A stretch of 64,000 nt of DNA from contig JAEVZS010000024.1 of the NCBI GenBank assembly GCA_023392125.1, positions 16,017-80,016 of the forward strand, in the 5' to 3' direction. The position numbers and the translations under genes are program-made. Shown here piece after piece: positions 56,152 to 64,000 of this stretch (position 1 is the stretch's first letter; every line of letters starts with the position of its first letter). The DNA comes from Bacteroidota bacterium (GTDB lineage Bacteria > Bacteroidota > Bacteroidia > Cytophagales > Cytophagaceae). The notes under the pieces are model-generated. The model was not told the origin of the DNA. It did no database searches and saw only the letters and a list, made by a program, of their open reading frames with translations.

Positions 56152-57057
56152 TCAGAAAACACTTATCTTGATATACTTTTTCGGATTTCTTTCAACATCC
56201 TCTACCAGACTATTCAGGTTTTCAGCTGTTTTATTCAAATTCTCATATAGCTCCTTATCATTCACCAGCAGTCCCAGACTTCCTTCCTTTTCATTTATTT
56301 TTGCAGTAATACTTTCCACATTTTCCAGTGCTTCCCGCGCATTTTTTACTGTCTGCTTCAATTCAAGATTATTCAGCGTATCTGCCAGATTGTCCAGCTT
56401 ATTCAGAATCGGCTTGAGCTGCTTTTCTGTTTCAGCCAGGGATTGCGACAATCCTGCAAGAGAATAGGTAATGGTATTAATATTTTGCTTATTAGATACC
56501 ATTATATTATTTAGCTCCCCGGAAGCAAGCTCCAGATTATGCAGCGTCTTCTGAATGCTTGTTCCCAGCTGATCTCCAAAAATCTTATTGAGATTAACCA
56601 CTGTTGAATCAAGATTAGTGAGTATCGGCATGGCTTTCTGGGCCAGAATTTCCGTAAAATCCTGCTTTTTAATACCAGAAATAGTCTGCCCGCCATCGTA
56701 AATCACAGAACTCTGCCCAATATGCAGCTCAATGCTCTTGCCACCAAGTAATCCTGTATTTTCCAGAACAGCAATTGTGGAATCTCCTATCTGCACATCC
56801 TTGTCAACAATAATCGTAACCAGCAATGAATTATCATTGGAAGGCTGCAGCTTGATATCATCAACTCTTCCTACACTAAGTCCATTGAGAACAACAGGAT
56901 TGGAAACTGTCAATCCATCTATTTCTTCATAGACAATGTAAAACTTATTTGTTCTGGAAAAAATTTCGTAACCTTTTAAAAAATTGAATCCTAAATAAAG
57001 AGTTACTCCTGCCACAAGGGCCAGTAACCCGACTTTTGCTTCTTTAGATATTGTCAC
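56152..57057 (-). CDS. MlaD/MCE-family lipid transport protein
   Basis: 301 residues. One N-terminal membrane helix (~8-27), one MCE domain (~36-115; IVYEEIDGLTVSNPVVLNGLSVGRVDDI, GLLGGKSIELHIG) and a long coiled coil (~150-290) that in MCE proteins forms a tunnel between membranes. It probably moves phospholipids between inner and outer membrane together with an MlaE/MlaF pair encoded elsewhere. Follows the amidase gene by 6 bases. Confidence 0.93.
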   Translation of the reverse strand: MTISKEAKVGLLALVAGVTLYLGFNFLKGYEIFSRTNKFYIVYEEIDGLTVSNPVVLNGLSVGRVDDIKLQPSNDNSLLVTIIVDKDVQIGDSTIAVLENTGLLGGKSIELHIGQSSVIYDGGQTISGIKKQDFTEILAQKAMPILTNLDSTVVNLNKIFGDQLGTSIQKTLHNLELASGELNNIMVSNKQNINTITYSLAGLSQSLAETEKQLKPILNKLDNLADTLNNLELKQTVKNAREALENVESITAKINEKEGSLGLLVNDKELYENLNKTAENLNSLVEDVERNPKKYIKISVF

Positions 57058-57063
57058 TGTTGA

Positions 57064-57846
57064 TTAATTCGTTGATTCTAATTCCTGTTTATATTCTTTT
57101 ACTGCCCGGTATATGGCCGAAGCAATATAGACCTGATTTGATTTTTCCAGAAGATATGCTTCCTCCTGCTGGTTGGTTAGAAAACCAATCTCAATCAGAG
57201 CGCTTGGCATTGTTGTTTTCCATAATACAAGTAACCCCGCCTGCTTTACCCCCCGGCTCGTTCTTCCGACCCGGTTTACAAACTGGTTTTCTATTTTCTG
57301 AGCTAATTTAAGACTTTGTTCCATAAAGGCATGTTGAAATAAAGAAAATAATATATGAGCCTGTGGTGACTGGGGGTCAAAACCATCATAATTTTCTTTA
57401 TAATCTGCTTCATGAAGGATTACAGAGTTTTCCCTTTTAGCTACTTCGAGATTACCTTCGGACGAATGCAGCCCCATGGTATAGGTTTCTGTTCCATGCA
57501 CATGCGACGGCCCTGCATTACAGTGAATACTCAAAAACAAATCTGCATTTGCCTTGTTGGCGATTCCGGCCCGGTCATGCAATTCGACAAACTTGTCCTT
57601 GTCTCTGGTATAAATCACCTTTACATCAGGAAGATTTTCGCGTATGATTCTGCCAAGTTCCAGAGCAACGTTCAACGCAATTTCTGATTCTTCTGATTTT
57701 TTACCTCTGCAACCCGGATCCTTACCACCATGACCCGCATCAATTACAACAGTTTTCACCTTGTATTGTTTCTTTTCCAGGGTTGTAAAAGAACTGAGCA
57801 CGAAAATTGCAGAAAGTAACGAAATCGTTGCAAAATTCTTTACCAT
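57064..57846 (-). CDS. N-acetylmuramoyl-L-alanine amidase (Amidase_3)
   Basis: 260 residues with a signal peptide (~1-25). The zinc ligands are His in VVIDAGHGGKDPG, Glu in KKSEESEIALNV, and His in LFLSIHCNAGP; the catalytic Glu is in SALIEIGFLTNQ. It cleaves the amide bond between MurNAc and the stem peptide, usually at septation. The pairing with an MCE gene and a divergent lptD is a known Bacteroidota arrangement. Confidence 0.94.
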   Translation of the reverse strand: MVKNFATISLLSAIFVLSSFTTLEKKQYKVKTVVIDAGHGGKDPGCRGKKSEESEIALNVALELGRIIRENLPDVKVIYTRDKDKFVELHDRAGIANKANADLFLSIHCNAGPSHVHGTETYTMGLHSSEGNLEVAKRENSVILHEADYKENYDGFDPQSPQAHILFSLFQHAFMEQSLKLAQKIENQFVNRVGRTSRGVKQAGLLVLWKTTMPSALIEIGFLTNQQEEAYLLEKSNQVYIASAIYRAVKEYKQELESTN

Positions 57847-57858
57847 ATCTCGATTTTT

Positions 57859-57889
57859 AAAAGTTATTTACTATAACTTTGGACACAAA
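57859..57889 (-). promoter_or_regulatory. promoter of the amidase-MCE operon
   Basis: Minus strand: TTTG (57886-57889), 19-base spacer, TAACTTTT (57859-57866), one base off consensus. It overlaps the lptD -7 element on the other strand, so the two divergent units share a compact control region. Confidence 0.6.
57874..57881 (+). promoter_or_regulatory. -7 element of lptD
   Basis: TAACTTTG is an exact TAnnTTTG match, 42 bases before the TTG start of lptD. No consensus -33 element is seen at 19-21 bases. Confidence 0.5.
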
Positions 57890-57923
57890 ATTGTGAAATT
57901 TTTTATTTAAACTGAAATAAGAC

Positions 57924-60626
57924 TTGTACTTTTTAAGGGCTCTTTTGGCTTTAAACATATTGCTGTCTATCAATTTCTTAGCAAACGCTCAAGAAATTGA
58001 AACAGATACGTTGACAAATACCATTACAGACTCTGCAGGATTGGTAACCTCTCCCTTAGACTCAGTCAGTGGAGGAGATACGACCGTTTTAGACCCGGCC
58101 AAACCCCAAAGCGATATTGAAAGTGTTATCAATTATACTGCCAGAGACTCTATTCGTTTTGATGTAAGCACTAAAATCATATACATGTATGGAGACGGAG
58201 ATGTAGATTATGGTAAAATCAATCTCAAGGCAGAAGAAATCGTTGTAAACTGGACAACGGATATTGTAACAGCAACCGGTGTATATGACACAACAGGAAA
58301 ACTAATCGGGAAACCGGTCTTCAAAGATGCGGGTGACCAGTTTGAAGCAGATACGATTATGTACAATATTACCAGCCGCAAAGGCTTGATTATATCTGCA
58401 GTCACCCAGGAAGGAGAAGGATATATTCAGGGAGACAAGGGACTCAAAGACCCGGATAATAATATTTATTTCCGCCATGCCATGTATACAACCTGCAATC
58501 TGGCTCATCCTCATTTTTATATCGGGGCAAATCGCCTGAAAGTTATTCCCGATGACAAGGTAGTTTGTGGTCCGTTTAACATATGGATTGCAGATATCCC
58601 CACTCCCCTTGGTTTTATATTCGGTTTTTTTCCGTTGCCGGAAAAACATAAGTCTGGAATACTATTTCCCTCCAACTTTGGAGAACATAATTCCAGAGGT
58701 TTTTATTTTACTGATGCAGGATATTATATTGCCGTAAAGGATTATGCCGGAATCGCTCTACGCGGAGATTTGTATTCCAATGGCAGCTGGCGGGCAAATA
58801 TTACCTCTAACTACCGAAACCGCTATCGCTACAACGGAACAGTAAATCTCAACTATTCCAGACTTTTTGATGGCTTTGTATATGGAGAAGAGGAGCGCCA
58901 GGCAATCCCCTCTCAATACAGCGTCGTCTGGCAACATAATACTGATTCCAGGGGATTGAGCCGCTTCAATGCCAACGTAAACGTCTCAACATCCAGGTAC
59001 TATCAGCTAAATACTTACAACCCACAGTCGATCATGCGCGGTTCAATGCTGTCCAATATCAATTATTATACTTCTTTCAGAAATACGCCATTTACGCTTT
59101 CAACAAGCATGATGGTCGATCAGAATCTTGTAACTCAGCTCGCAACTGTAACACTACCGGATATTAACCTGTCCATGAATAGGATCTATCCATTCAAAAA
59201 GAAAGTGGGAAGCAAAAACAACTGGTATGAAAATATTTTCCTTACATATCAGCTAAACACCAAATTCCAGACGACCAATACTCCAACAGAACTAAGCCTT
59301 CTAAGAGAAAGAAATAGTATTGCAGATTCTCTGCTACGTGATACATTATCTTTCAGTGGAGCTAATATCAATCGTTTTCTTAACCGTTCTCAATATGGCG
59401 CCCAGCAGCAAATCAACCTTGGCACCTCATTCAAGGTAAAGAAAACATTTCTGAAATACTTCAGTATTAACCCCAATTCAAATTTCACAGAATACTGGTA
59501 TCCGGATAAGTTGCAGTTTGAGTATAATGAAGGAACCGGACGCCTGGATACCCTCCCTGCCTTATCTGGTTTTCGTCGTACATATGCCTACAATGCAAGT
59601 GTCTCCTTAAACACCTGGCTATACGGAACATTTCGATTTAAAGGCAGCAAGTTATCCGCTATCAGACACTCTATGAACCCCAGTCTGGAATACTCTTACA
59701 AGCCCGACTTTGGAGAAAATCAGTATAATAATTACTATACCTATATGGACACGTTGGGTAATGAAAGGAATATCAATCTTTTCAATGGTTTTATCTATGG
59801 TTCACCCAGCGCCGGTAAAAACAGCTTGTTGAACTTAAGCATTAACAATACTCTTGAAGCGAAGCTCCAAACCAAAGATACAGCTAATCCATTCAAAAAA
59901 ATCAAATTGCTGGATCAGTTCAGGATCAATGGTTTTTACAATTTTGCCCGGGACTCTTTTCAGTTATCGGATATCTCAGTATCAGCGTATACTCGTCTTT
60001 TAGGTATATTTGACATACGCTACAATGGCGTCATTGATCCCTATCTCTGGAGAATCGATACTATGATCATTACCCCCCAGCGAATCAGCATACAGCAGAC
60101 CAGATTAGATAAACTGGCTTTATCTGATGGAAGTATCGGTACCTTACGTAGCTCAGCAATATCTATTGGTGCCAGCTTAAACCCCACAATCCTTAAGAGT
60201 AAACTCTCTTCAAAAGAGCAAGCGGCGGCTCAGGGAAAGATTCCGGGCAACATCGATCCACAGCTATATGTTGATTTTAATATACCATGGAATCTTAATA
60301 TCAATTATATATATAGTGTTCAAAGAACTGGCCATGGCCCTTCATATCTGACCCAAACCGTTCAATTTAACGGAGATCTGAAAATATCGGAAAACTGGAA
60401 AATCGGTTTCACCAGCGGATATGACATCAAGGGAAAGGGGGTCACGATTACACGCCTTGAAATATACAGAGACCTGCACTGCTGGCAAATGTCCTTATCC
60501 ACTGTTGTTTTCAGCAGCCAGCAAATGTATATGTTTTCGATCAGTCCGAAATCCGGTATTTTGCAAGATCTCAAGCTGAATAAACGCAGCCCCGGATCAT
60601 TCGGACAGTCACCTATGTTTTTCTGA
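57924..60626 (+). CDS. lptD: LPS-assembly outer-membrane protein LptD
   Basis: 900 residues from TTG at 57924. An in-frame stop stands 4 bases before it and the next ATG lies far inside, so TTG is the best start; it opens a signal peptide ending near LANAQ. An OstA/LptA-like periplasmic beta-jelly-roll (~45-190; GDGDVDYGKINLKAEEIVVNW, ADTIMYN, TTCNLAHPHFYI) precedes the outer-membrane beta-barrel (~200-900), rich in alternating Tyr/Asn/Ser strands. LptD inserts LPS into the outer leaflet. The C-terminus ends in Phe, as for most barrel proteins. Divergent from the amidase-MCE operon. Confidence 0.92.
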   Translation: MYFLRALLALNILLSINFLANAQEIETDTLTNTITDSAGLVTSPLDSVSGGDTTVLDPAKPQSDIESVINYTARDSIRFDVSTKIIYMYGDGDVDYGKINLKAEEIVVNWTTDIVTATGVYDTTGKLIGKPVFKDAGDQFEADTIMYNITSRKGLIISAVTQEGEGYIQGDKGLKDPDNNIYFRHAMYTTCNLAHPHFYIGANRLKVIPDDKVVCGPFNIWIADIPTPLGFIFGFFPLPEKHKSGILFPSNFGEHNSRGFYFTDAGYYIAVKDYAGIALRGDLYSNGSWRANITSNYRNRYRYNGTVNLNYSRLFDGFVYGEEERQAIPSQYSVVWQHNTDSRGLSRFNANVNVSTSRYYQLNTYNPQSIMRGSMLSNINYYTSFRNTPFTLSTSMMVDQNLVTQLATVTLPDINLSMNRIYPFKKKVGSKNNWYENIFLTYQLNTKFQTTNTPTELSLLRERNSIADSLLRDTLSFSGANINRFLNRSQYGAQQQINLGTSFKVKKTFLKYFSINPNSNFTEYWYPDKLQFEYNEGTGRLDTLPALSGFRRTYAYNASVSLNTWLYGTFRFKGSKLSAIRHSMNPSLEYSYKPDFGENQYNNYYTYMDTLGNERNINLFNGFIYGSPSAGKNSLLNLSINNTLEAKLQTKDTANPFKKIKLLDQFRINGFYNFARDSFQLSDISVSAYTRLLGIFDIRYNGVIDPYLWRIDTMIITPQRISIQQTRLDKLALSDGSIGTLRSSAISIGASLNPTILKSKLSSKEQAAAQGKIPGNIDPQLYVDFNIPWNLNINYIYSVQRTGHGPSYLTQTVQFNGDLKISENWKIGFTSGYDIKGKGVTITRLEIYRDLHCWQMSLSTVVFSSQQMYMFSISPKSGILQDLKLNKRSPGSFGQSPMFF

Positions 60627-60684
60627 TAACTCTTACTCAGAATCATTACACATTCATAGAGAACAGGGAAATCAACAACAACTC

Positions 60685-61566
60685 TTATGCCTCCGAGCTA
60701 AACCTGTAAAAGGTTCCCAAAGGAAGCTTTTTATCATAACGGTCATTTAAAAATAATTCTCCATATTCCGCATTTTCAACTTTTCCAAATACCCTCCGAA
60801 TCATAGTCTCCTGAATCAAGGGTGAAAAGCTTAAAGAATACAAATTAAGAATAAAAAAATGCCTGTTAGGGTCCAATAGTTCCTTGCACGCCTTAATTAA
60901 TACATTCAGGTGCTGATCAATCAGCCATTTTTCCCCTTTAGGTCCTCTGCCATAAGCAGGCGGATCAAGTATTATTCCCTGGTACTTATTTCCCCTGCGC
61001 ACTTCCCTTTCCACAAACTTCATAGCGTCCTCTACTACCCAACGTATATCCTGAAGCTTACTCAGTTCCATATTGTCCCTAGCCCAGCTGATAACCTGCT
61101 TGACTGAATCAACATGGGTAACATCAGCACCCGCAGCTTTGGCCGCAATTGATGCTCCGCCAGTATATGCGAACAAGTTAAGTACCTTTGCACCATTTCC
61201 AAGCAGTTTTACTTTCTGATAAATATAATCCCAATTAGATGCCTGCTCCGGAAAAATCCCGACATGCTTAAAAGAAGATAAGCCAAGACGAAATCCCAGC
61301 TCCATAAGGCCAGATTTATAGTTGATTGCCCATTGATCTTTCATAGAATCCTTTAATCTCCAGGCCCCTTTTTCATCCGATTTCTCATCCTTTATAAAAG
61401 CTCCGTCAGCCATTCGACGCCATTCATTCAATGAAAGAGACGGATCCCATATAGCCTGGGGCTCGGGGCGCTCCAATACAAATGCTCCAAACCTTTCAAG
61501 CTTCTTATAATTTCCACTGTCAATAAGTTCGTAATCCTTCCAGTTTACAGGCGACAAAAGCAACAT
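60685..61566 (-). CDS. class I SAM-dependent rRNA methyltransferase (RlmI/RlmK-like)
   Basis: 293 residues. SAM site NLFAYTGGASIAAKAAGADVTHVDS, acidic motif II VEDAMKFV, and motif IV DPPAYGRGPKGEKW in a DPP-Y form common to m5C/m2G methyltransferases. Like RlmI it lacks an obvious PUA domain in the first 100 residues. The target is probably 23S rRNA, site unknown. Convergent with lptD. Confidence 0.86.
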   Translation of the reverse strand: MLLLSPVNWKDYELIDSGNYKKLERFGAFVLERPEPQAIWDPSLSLNEWRRMADGAFIKDEKSDEKGAWRLKDSMKDQWAINYKSGLMELGFRLGLSSFKHVGIFPEQASNWDYIYQKVKLLGNGAKVLNLFAYTGGASIAAKAAGADVTHVDSVKQVISWARDNMELSKLQDIRWVVEDAMKFVEREVRRGNKYQGIILDPPAYGRGPKGEKWLIDQHLNVLIKACKELLDPNRHFFILNLYSLSFSPLIQETMIRRVFGKVENAEYGELFLNDRYDKKLPLGTFYRFSSEA

Positions 61567-61625
61567 TCTCGTAATTTTAGTATATTTATTGGCAAGTCAA
61601 TATTACTAAAATCTTTTGAACTCTT

Positions 61626-62060
61626 ATGAAAAACCTTAATGTCAGGTTTAGCCACATATTTTTTCTTGCTCTGGGTTTCATTTCCCTGCTTATGATATCA
61701 TTTTTATGGATTGGATATGAGGATAAATCCTACAGAGGATTTAATCAGGATCATGTATATCGAACGTGGAAGATTAAAAAGTTGTACCAAAATGGTAAGT
61801 CTGTTGAAAATGATCCTAAGTTTGTGGACCTAAAGCTTAAAGTAAACCGCGATGGTACAGCCGAATGGATTCGGCCCGGGCAAAAACTGGTCATTTCATT
61901 CCGGCTGATTAATGAAGCAACCCAGATTATTCTGGATGACGGATATACAATTGAGGATATCGAAACAGTTTTTGAACTCACAGAAAACAAGTTTCGCTTT
62001 GGGAAAAAGAATATCGCTACCCGATATGAATATGTGATGGTACCTACTGATACACAATAA
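61626..62060 (+). CDS. hypothetical membrane-anchored protein, lipocalin-like
   Basis: 144 residues. One N-terminal membrane helix (~11-31), then a small domain with alternating strands (RTWKIKKLYQNGKSVE, LKLKVNRDGTAEWIRPGQ, FELTENKFRFGKK, TRYEYVMVP). Proteins like this in Bacteroidota are annotated as lipocalin-like or unknown. No close family recognised. Confidence 0.7.
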   Translation: MKNLNVRFSHIFFLALGFISLLMISFLWIGYEDKSYRGFNQDHVYRTWKIKKLYQNGKSVENDPKFVDLKLKVNRDGTAEWIRPGQKLVISFRLINEATQIILDDGYTIEDIETVFELTENKFRFGKKNIATRYEYVMVPTDTQ

Positions 62061-62693
62061 TATAATACTGATTAATTTCTCGATTCTATAACCAGTCCTT
62101 CCTTCATAAAGGGTACGTTGAAATAATCACCGTGCCTTTTCTTTCTCTTTACTATATAATCTTTTACCATCTCCCTATCAATAGCAGTATAACTACTATA
62201 TCATATCATTACTTGACCTTTAGTTGGGCATATAAACGTCGTTACCGGTGGTAATGCAGACCACTATCACATCATACATGCATTCAACGGAGCTCTTCTT
62301 TTTCGGCATAAAGCCATTCCAGATATACTCCTTGTTTTACACATATAAAAGGCCAGCAACTGACGCGGAATCCGATACAAACCGCGTACTCAAACATTAC
62401 TACCCGAATTTCACTCCCATTTTCAGATGATCCAAAACTGCCCCCTGCTCTTGCTATAGACCATAGTGATAACACTATGATACCGTCCAAGGCGAAAACC
62501 CGTATTACATCTCCCCTACATACAATGAACTATTCTGGCTATACTTATCCAAAAAAACCGGAGGTATCAAAGGGAGGGACCATTACAAGAAACCAGTCTT
62601 TCGGATCTGCATCACACCCTATTTACTTGCCAAATGCTTCTCAAGTTATAGCACTAACTCTCTTAACTGGCCTTATAATAAAATTGCACAAAA
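62061..62693. other. long gene-free stretch
   Basis: About 630 bases between the hypothetical membrane protein and the PorP/SprF terminator. The few short open frames on either strand have no RBS, conserved motif or sensible composition. No repeat, RNA gene or promoter was recognised. It may be a decayed gene or a long untranslated region. Confidence 0.5.
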
Positions 62694-62719
62694 AAAGGAC
62701 CCTCTTTCGAGAGTCCTTT
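62694..62719 (-). terminator. terminator of the PorP/SprF gene
   Basis: AAAGGAC (62694-62700) pairs with GTCCTTT (62713-62719), continued by CTC/GAG, loop TTTC. On the minus strand TTTTTTTGTG follows. Confidence 0.85.
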
Positions 62720-62747
62720 CGTACAAATATTTTCACTCTGTTTATCC

Positions 62748-63746
62748 CTACCAGAAATGAGAAGGACATACCAGATTCTGCTTCAGAGGCAGTCTATATC
62801 CAACAACTATTTCATGTACTCCATCACTATACTTCCTGATCTCAGATAAAGTAATATCATATGCATAGCTTACATCAAACATATTATTAATCAGAATACC
62901 AGCCATTGCTGCTACTGCATCACCTCTTCGATAACTTACACCTGCCCAGTATGCATTCATGTATCTTACTTTACAGTTAATATCAAACGTAAGCGGAGCA
63001 GGAGAAACTCCTTTTAATGCAATAGACGGGACAACATCAAGATCATTATCAATCTTAAAACGATACCCTCCTATTATGAAGTAATGATGCTGAAGTCTTC
63101 CCGGATCCCCATTAGGATCCTGACCAAGAAAATCAAATTCAAGTCTCGGAGCAAGAATCTGGCTGATTGATGCTCCCACAAAAAAGTTTTCACTATATAT
63201 CCAGGTACCAGCAGAAAAATCCGGCACATTCAGTCTTGTTCCGGCTCCGGCAATATCAGCTCCTTGCCATTGCTGTAGCTGACGTTCATAACCTCTGGTA
63301 ATATCAAGCAGACTTCCATCTATAAAATATGACTGTATACCTCCTGACACACCTAAGGATGCAAACACCCCCTTAGCCAGCGCCAGGTGATAGGCATAAG
63401 ATAAATATCCCGCATACCTTTTTGAGGGGCCGGTCTGATCTCCCATTATATATCCACCAACTCCATGAAATCCGGGCTTTTTATATCTTGTTCGCGGATT
63501 TATACACATTGCTTTGCCTATCGGGGCATGAGCACTTAGATAATACGTAACCGGATGTCCGCTAAAATTAACCCACTGATTACGATACCCCGCTTTTATA
63601 TCAACATAGTTCTCAACTCCGGCCACAGCAGGATTCAATACATAAGGATTGATCATATACTGGCTATACTGTGGACGCTGCTGCCCATAGACAATACTAC
63701 AAACTAGCAACATGGATAGTAGTAAAACTTTTCTCATTTGATTCAA
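62748..63746 (-). CDS. PorP/SprF family type IX secretion protein
   Basis: 332 residues. A signal peptide (MNQMRKVLLLSMLLVCSIVYGQ) is followed by the PorP/SprF start PQYSQYMINPYVLNPAVAGVENYVDIKAGYRNQWV and an outer-membrane barrel. The family helps type B (CHU_C) proteins to leave the cell or attach at its surface. It follows the partial type B gene at 63846-64000, the standard pairing, so it probably serves that protein. Confidence 0.94.
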   Translation of the reverse strand: MNQMRKVLLLSMLLVCSIVYGQQRPQYSQYMINPYVLNPAVAGVENYVDIKAGYRNQWVNFSGHPVTYYLSAHAPIGKAMCINPRTRYKKPGFHGVGGYIMGDQTGPSKRYAGYLSYAYHLALAKGVFASLGVSGGIQSYFIDGSLLDITRGYERQLQQWQGADIAGAGTRLNVPDFSAGTWIYSENFFVGASISQILAPRLEFDFLGQDPNGDPGRLQHHYFIIGGYRFKIDNDLDVVPSIALKGVSPAPLTFDINCKVRYMNAYWAGVSYRRGDAVAAMAGILINNMFDVSYAYDITLSEIRKYSDGVHEIVVGYRLPLKQNLVCPSHFW

Positions 63747-63763
63747 TATTCGTTTGGAGTTGG

Positions 63764-63803
63764 GACTTCGGAGGACAAAGTAAAACTTAAATCCTCCGAA
63801 GTC
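63764..63803. repeat. 12-bp inverted repeat between the type B gene and PorP/SprF
   Basis: GACTTCGGAGGA (63764-63775) pairs with TCCTCCGAAGTC (63792-63803), loop of 16. It lies in the 99-base gap between the two minus-strand genes. With no T tract after it, it may be a leaky terminator or processing site that sets the ratio of the two products. Confidence 0.6.
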
Positions 63804-63845
63804 AAAATTGTAATATTAATATTTATTTCACAAATATTAATTTTC

Positions 63846-64000
63846 CTATTTAACAATAGTAACATCACCACTGCGTGGCTTCTTCACCTTTCCCCCATTG
63901 GGGTATATAACATAGTAATACGTCGCTACAGGCAAGGGCTGACCATTGCGGAAGTTCTCGCCACGCCAGGGCTGCTCATAACCTTCGGAACGCCAAACCA
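63846..64000 (-). CDS. C-terminal end of a T9SS type B-sorted surface protein (gliding-motility C-terminal domain), gene extends past the window
   Basis: The last 51 codons of a minus-strand gene, stop TAG at 63846-63848, cut by the right edge. The residues (ENFRNGQPLPVATYYYVIYP, then KKPRSGDVTIVK) are the end of the CHU_C/T9SS type B domain and closely match the end of the adhesin at 36064 (YRNGQPLPTATYYYIIYP, KPITGDVTIVR). The N-terminal architecture is outside the window. PorP/SprF follows on the same strand. Confidence 0.9.
   Translation of the reverse strand, partial: VWRSEGYEQPWRGENFRNGQPLPVATYYYVIYPNGGKVKKPRSGDVTIVK

Noticed and set aside
62248..62490. short frames on both strands (62248-62430 plus, 62284-62490 minus)
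   Set aside because: No RBS, no motif, and no sensible composition.
62477..62839. 120-codon plus-strand frame
   Set aside because: It overlaps the C-terminus of the clear PorP/SprF gene on the other strand and runs through its terminator.

Overview
The window is a continuous piece of a Bacteroidota chromosome, most likely Cytophagales-like. The evidence is type IX secretion (T9SS) C-terminal sorting domains of both classes (type A on a GH11 xylanase and a DUF1501 protein, type B/CHU_C on a giant adhesin and on a gene cut by the right edge), a PorP/SprF protein, an LptD-type LPS porter, and promoters of the Bacteroidota form TTTG-N19-TAnnTTTG (best example 38599-38629, upstream of atpD). No rRNA, tRNA, CRISPR array, transposase or prophage gene was seen.

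Left end (1-6.4 kb): a truncated SpvB/TcdB-N-type lipoprotein (1-1292, minus), then a compact minus-strand operon that looks like a cyanobactin-like RiPP locus. In transcription order it has a PatA/PatG-type subtilisin with the PatG C-terminal domain (4429-6297), a second cis-prenyl diphosphate synthase (3726-4415), a protein joining an ABBA-prenyltransferase-like N-terminal half to a second PatG C-terminal domain (1817-3736), and a 95-residue Cys-rich peptide (1460-1747) just before a strong hairpin (1423-1454). This is the least ordinary part of the window. The idea that these genes make a prenylated, proteolytically matured peptide is inference.

6.7-12.3 kb holds housekeeping and envelope genes: a four-helix haem-like membrane protein, a lipoprotein azurin, NfeD-flotillin (floA), a hypothetical exported protein, panB, an RluA-type pseudouridine synthase and a small membrane protein. 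12.3-23.2 kb has an orphan terminator (possible sRNA), the secreted GH11-CBM9 xylanase, a prolyl oligopeptidase, a CPA2 cation/proton antiporter and a DUF1800-DUF1501 pair.

23.3-28.7 kb is an MksF-MksE-MksB condensin (MukBEF/Wadjet-like) operon without an adjacent nuclease subunit, preceded by two 21-bp direct repeats each centred on a palindrome. It is followed divergently by the ~2,360-residue T9SS type B adhesin.

36-64 kb is mostly core genome: exported MsrB, atpDC, a lipoprotein subtilisin, an aspartate aminotransferase-heptose kinase-TrkH operon, recR with a GT2/sugar-phosphotransferase-like fusion, clpS, a sodium/solute symporter, pruA, a WD40-DivIVA-folB-ATL operon, a redoxin, an acyl-CoA carboxylase-SirB1-like pair, an amidase-MlaD pair divergent from lptD, an rRNA methyltransferase, and finally PorP/SprF behind a type B-sorted gene that runs off the window.
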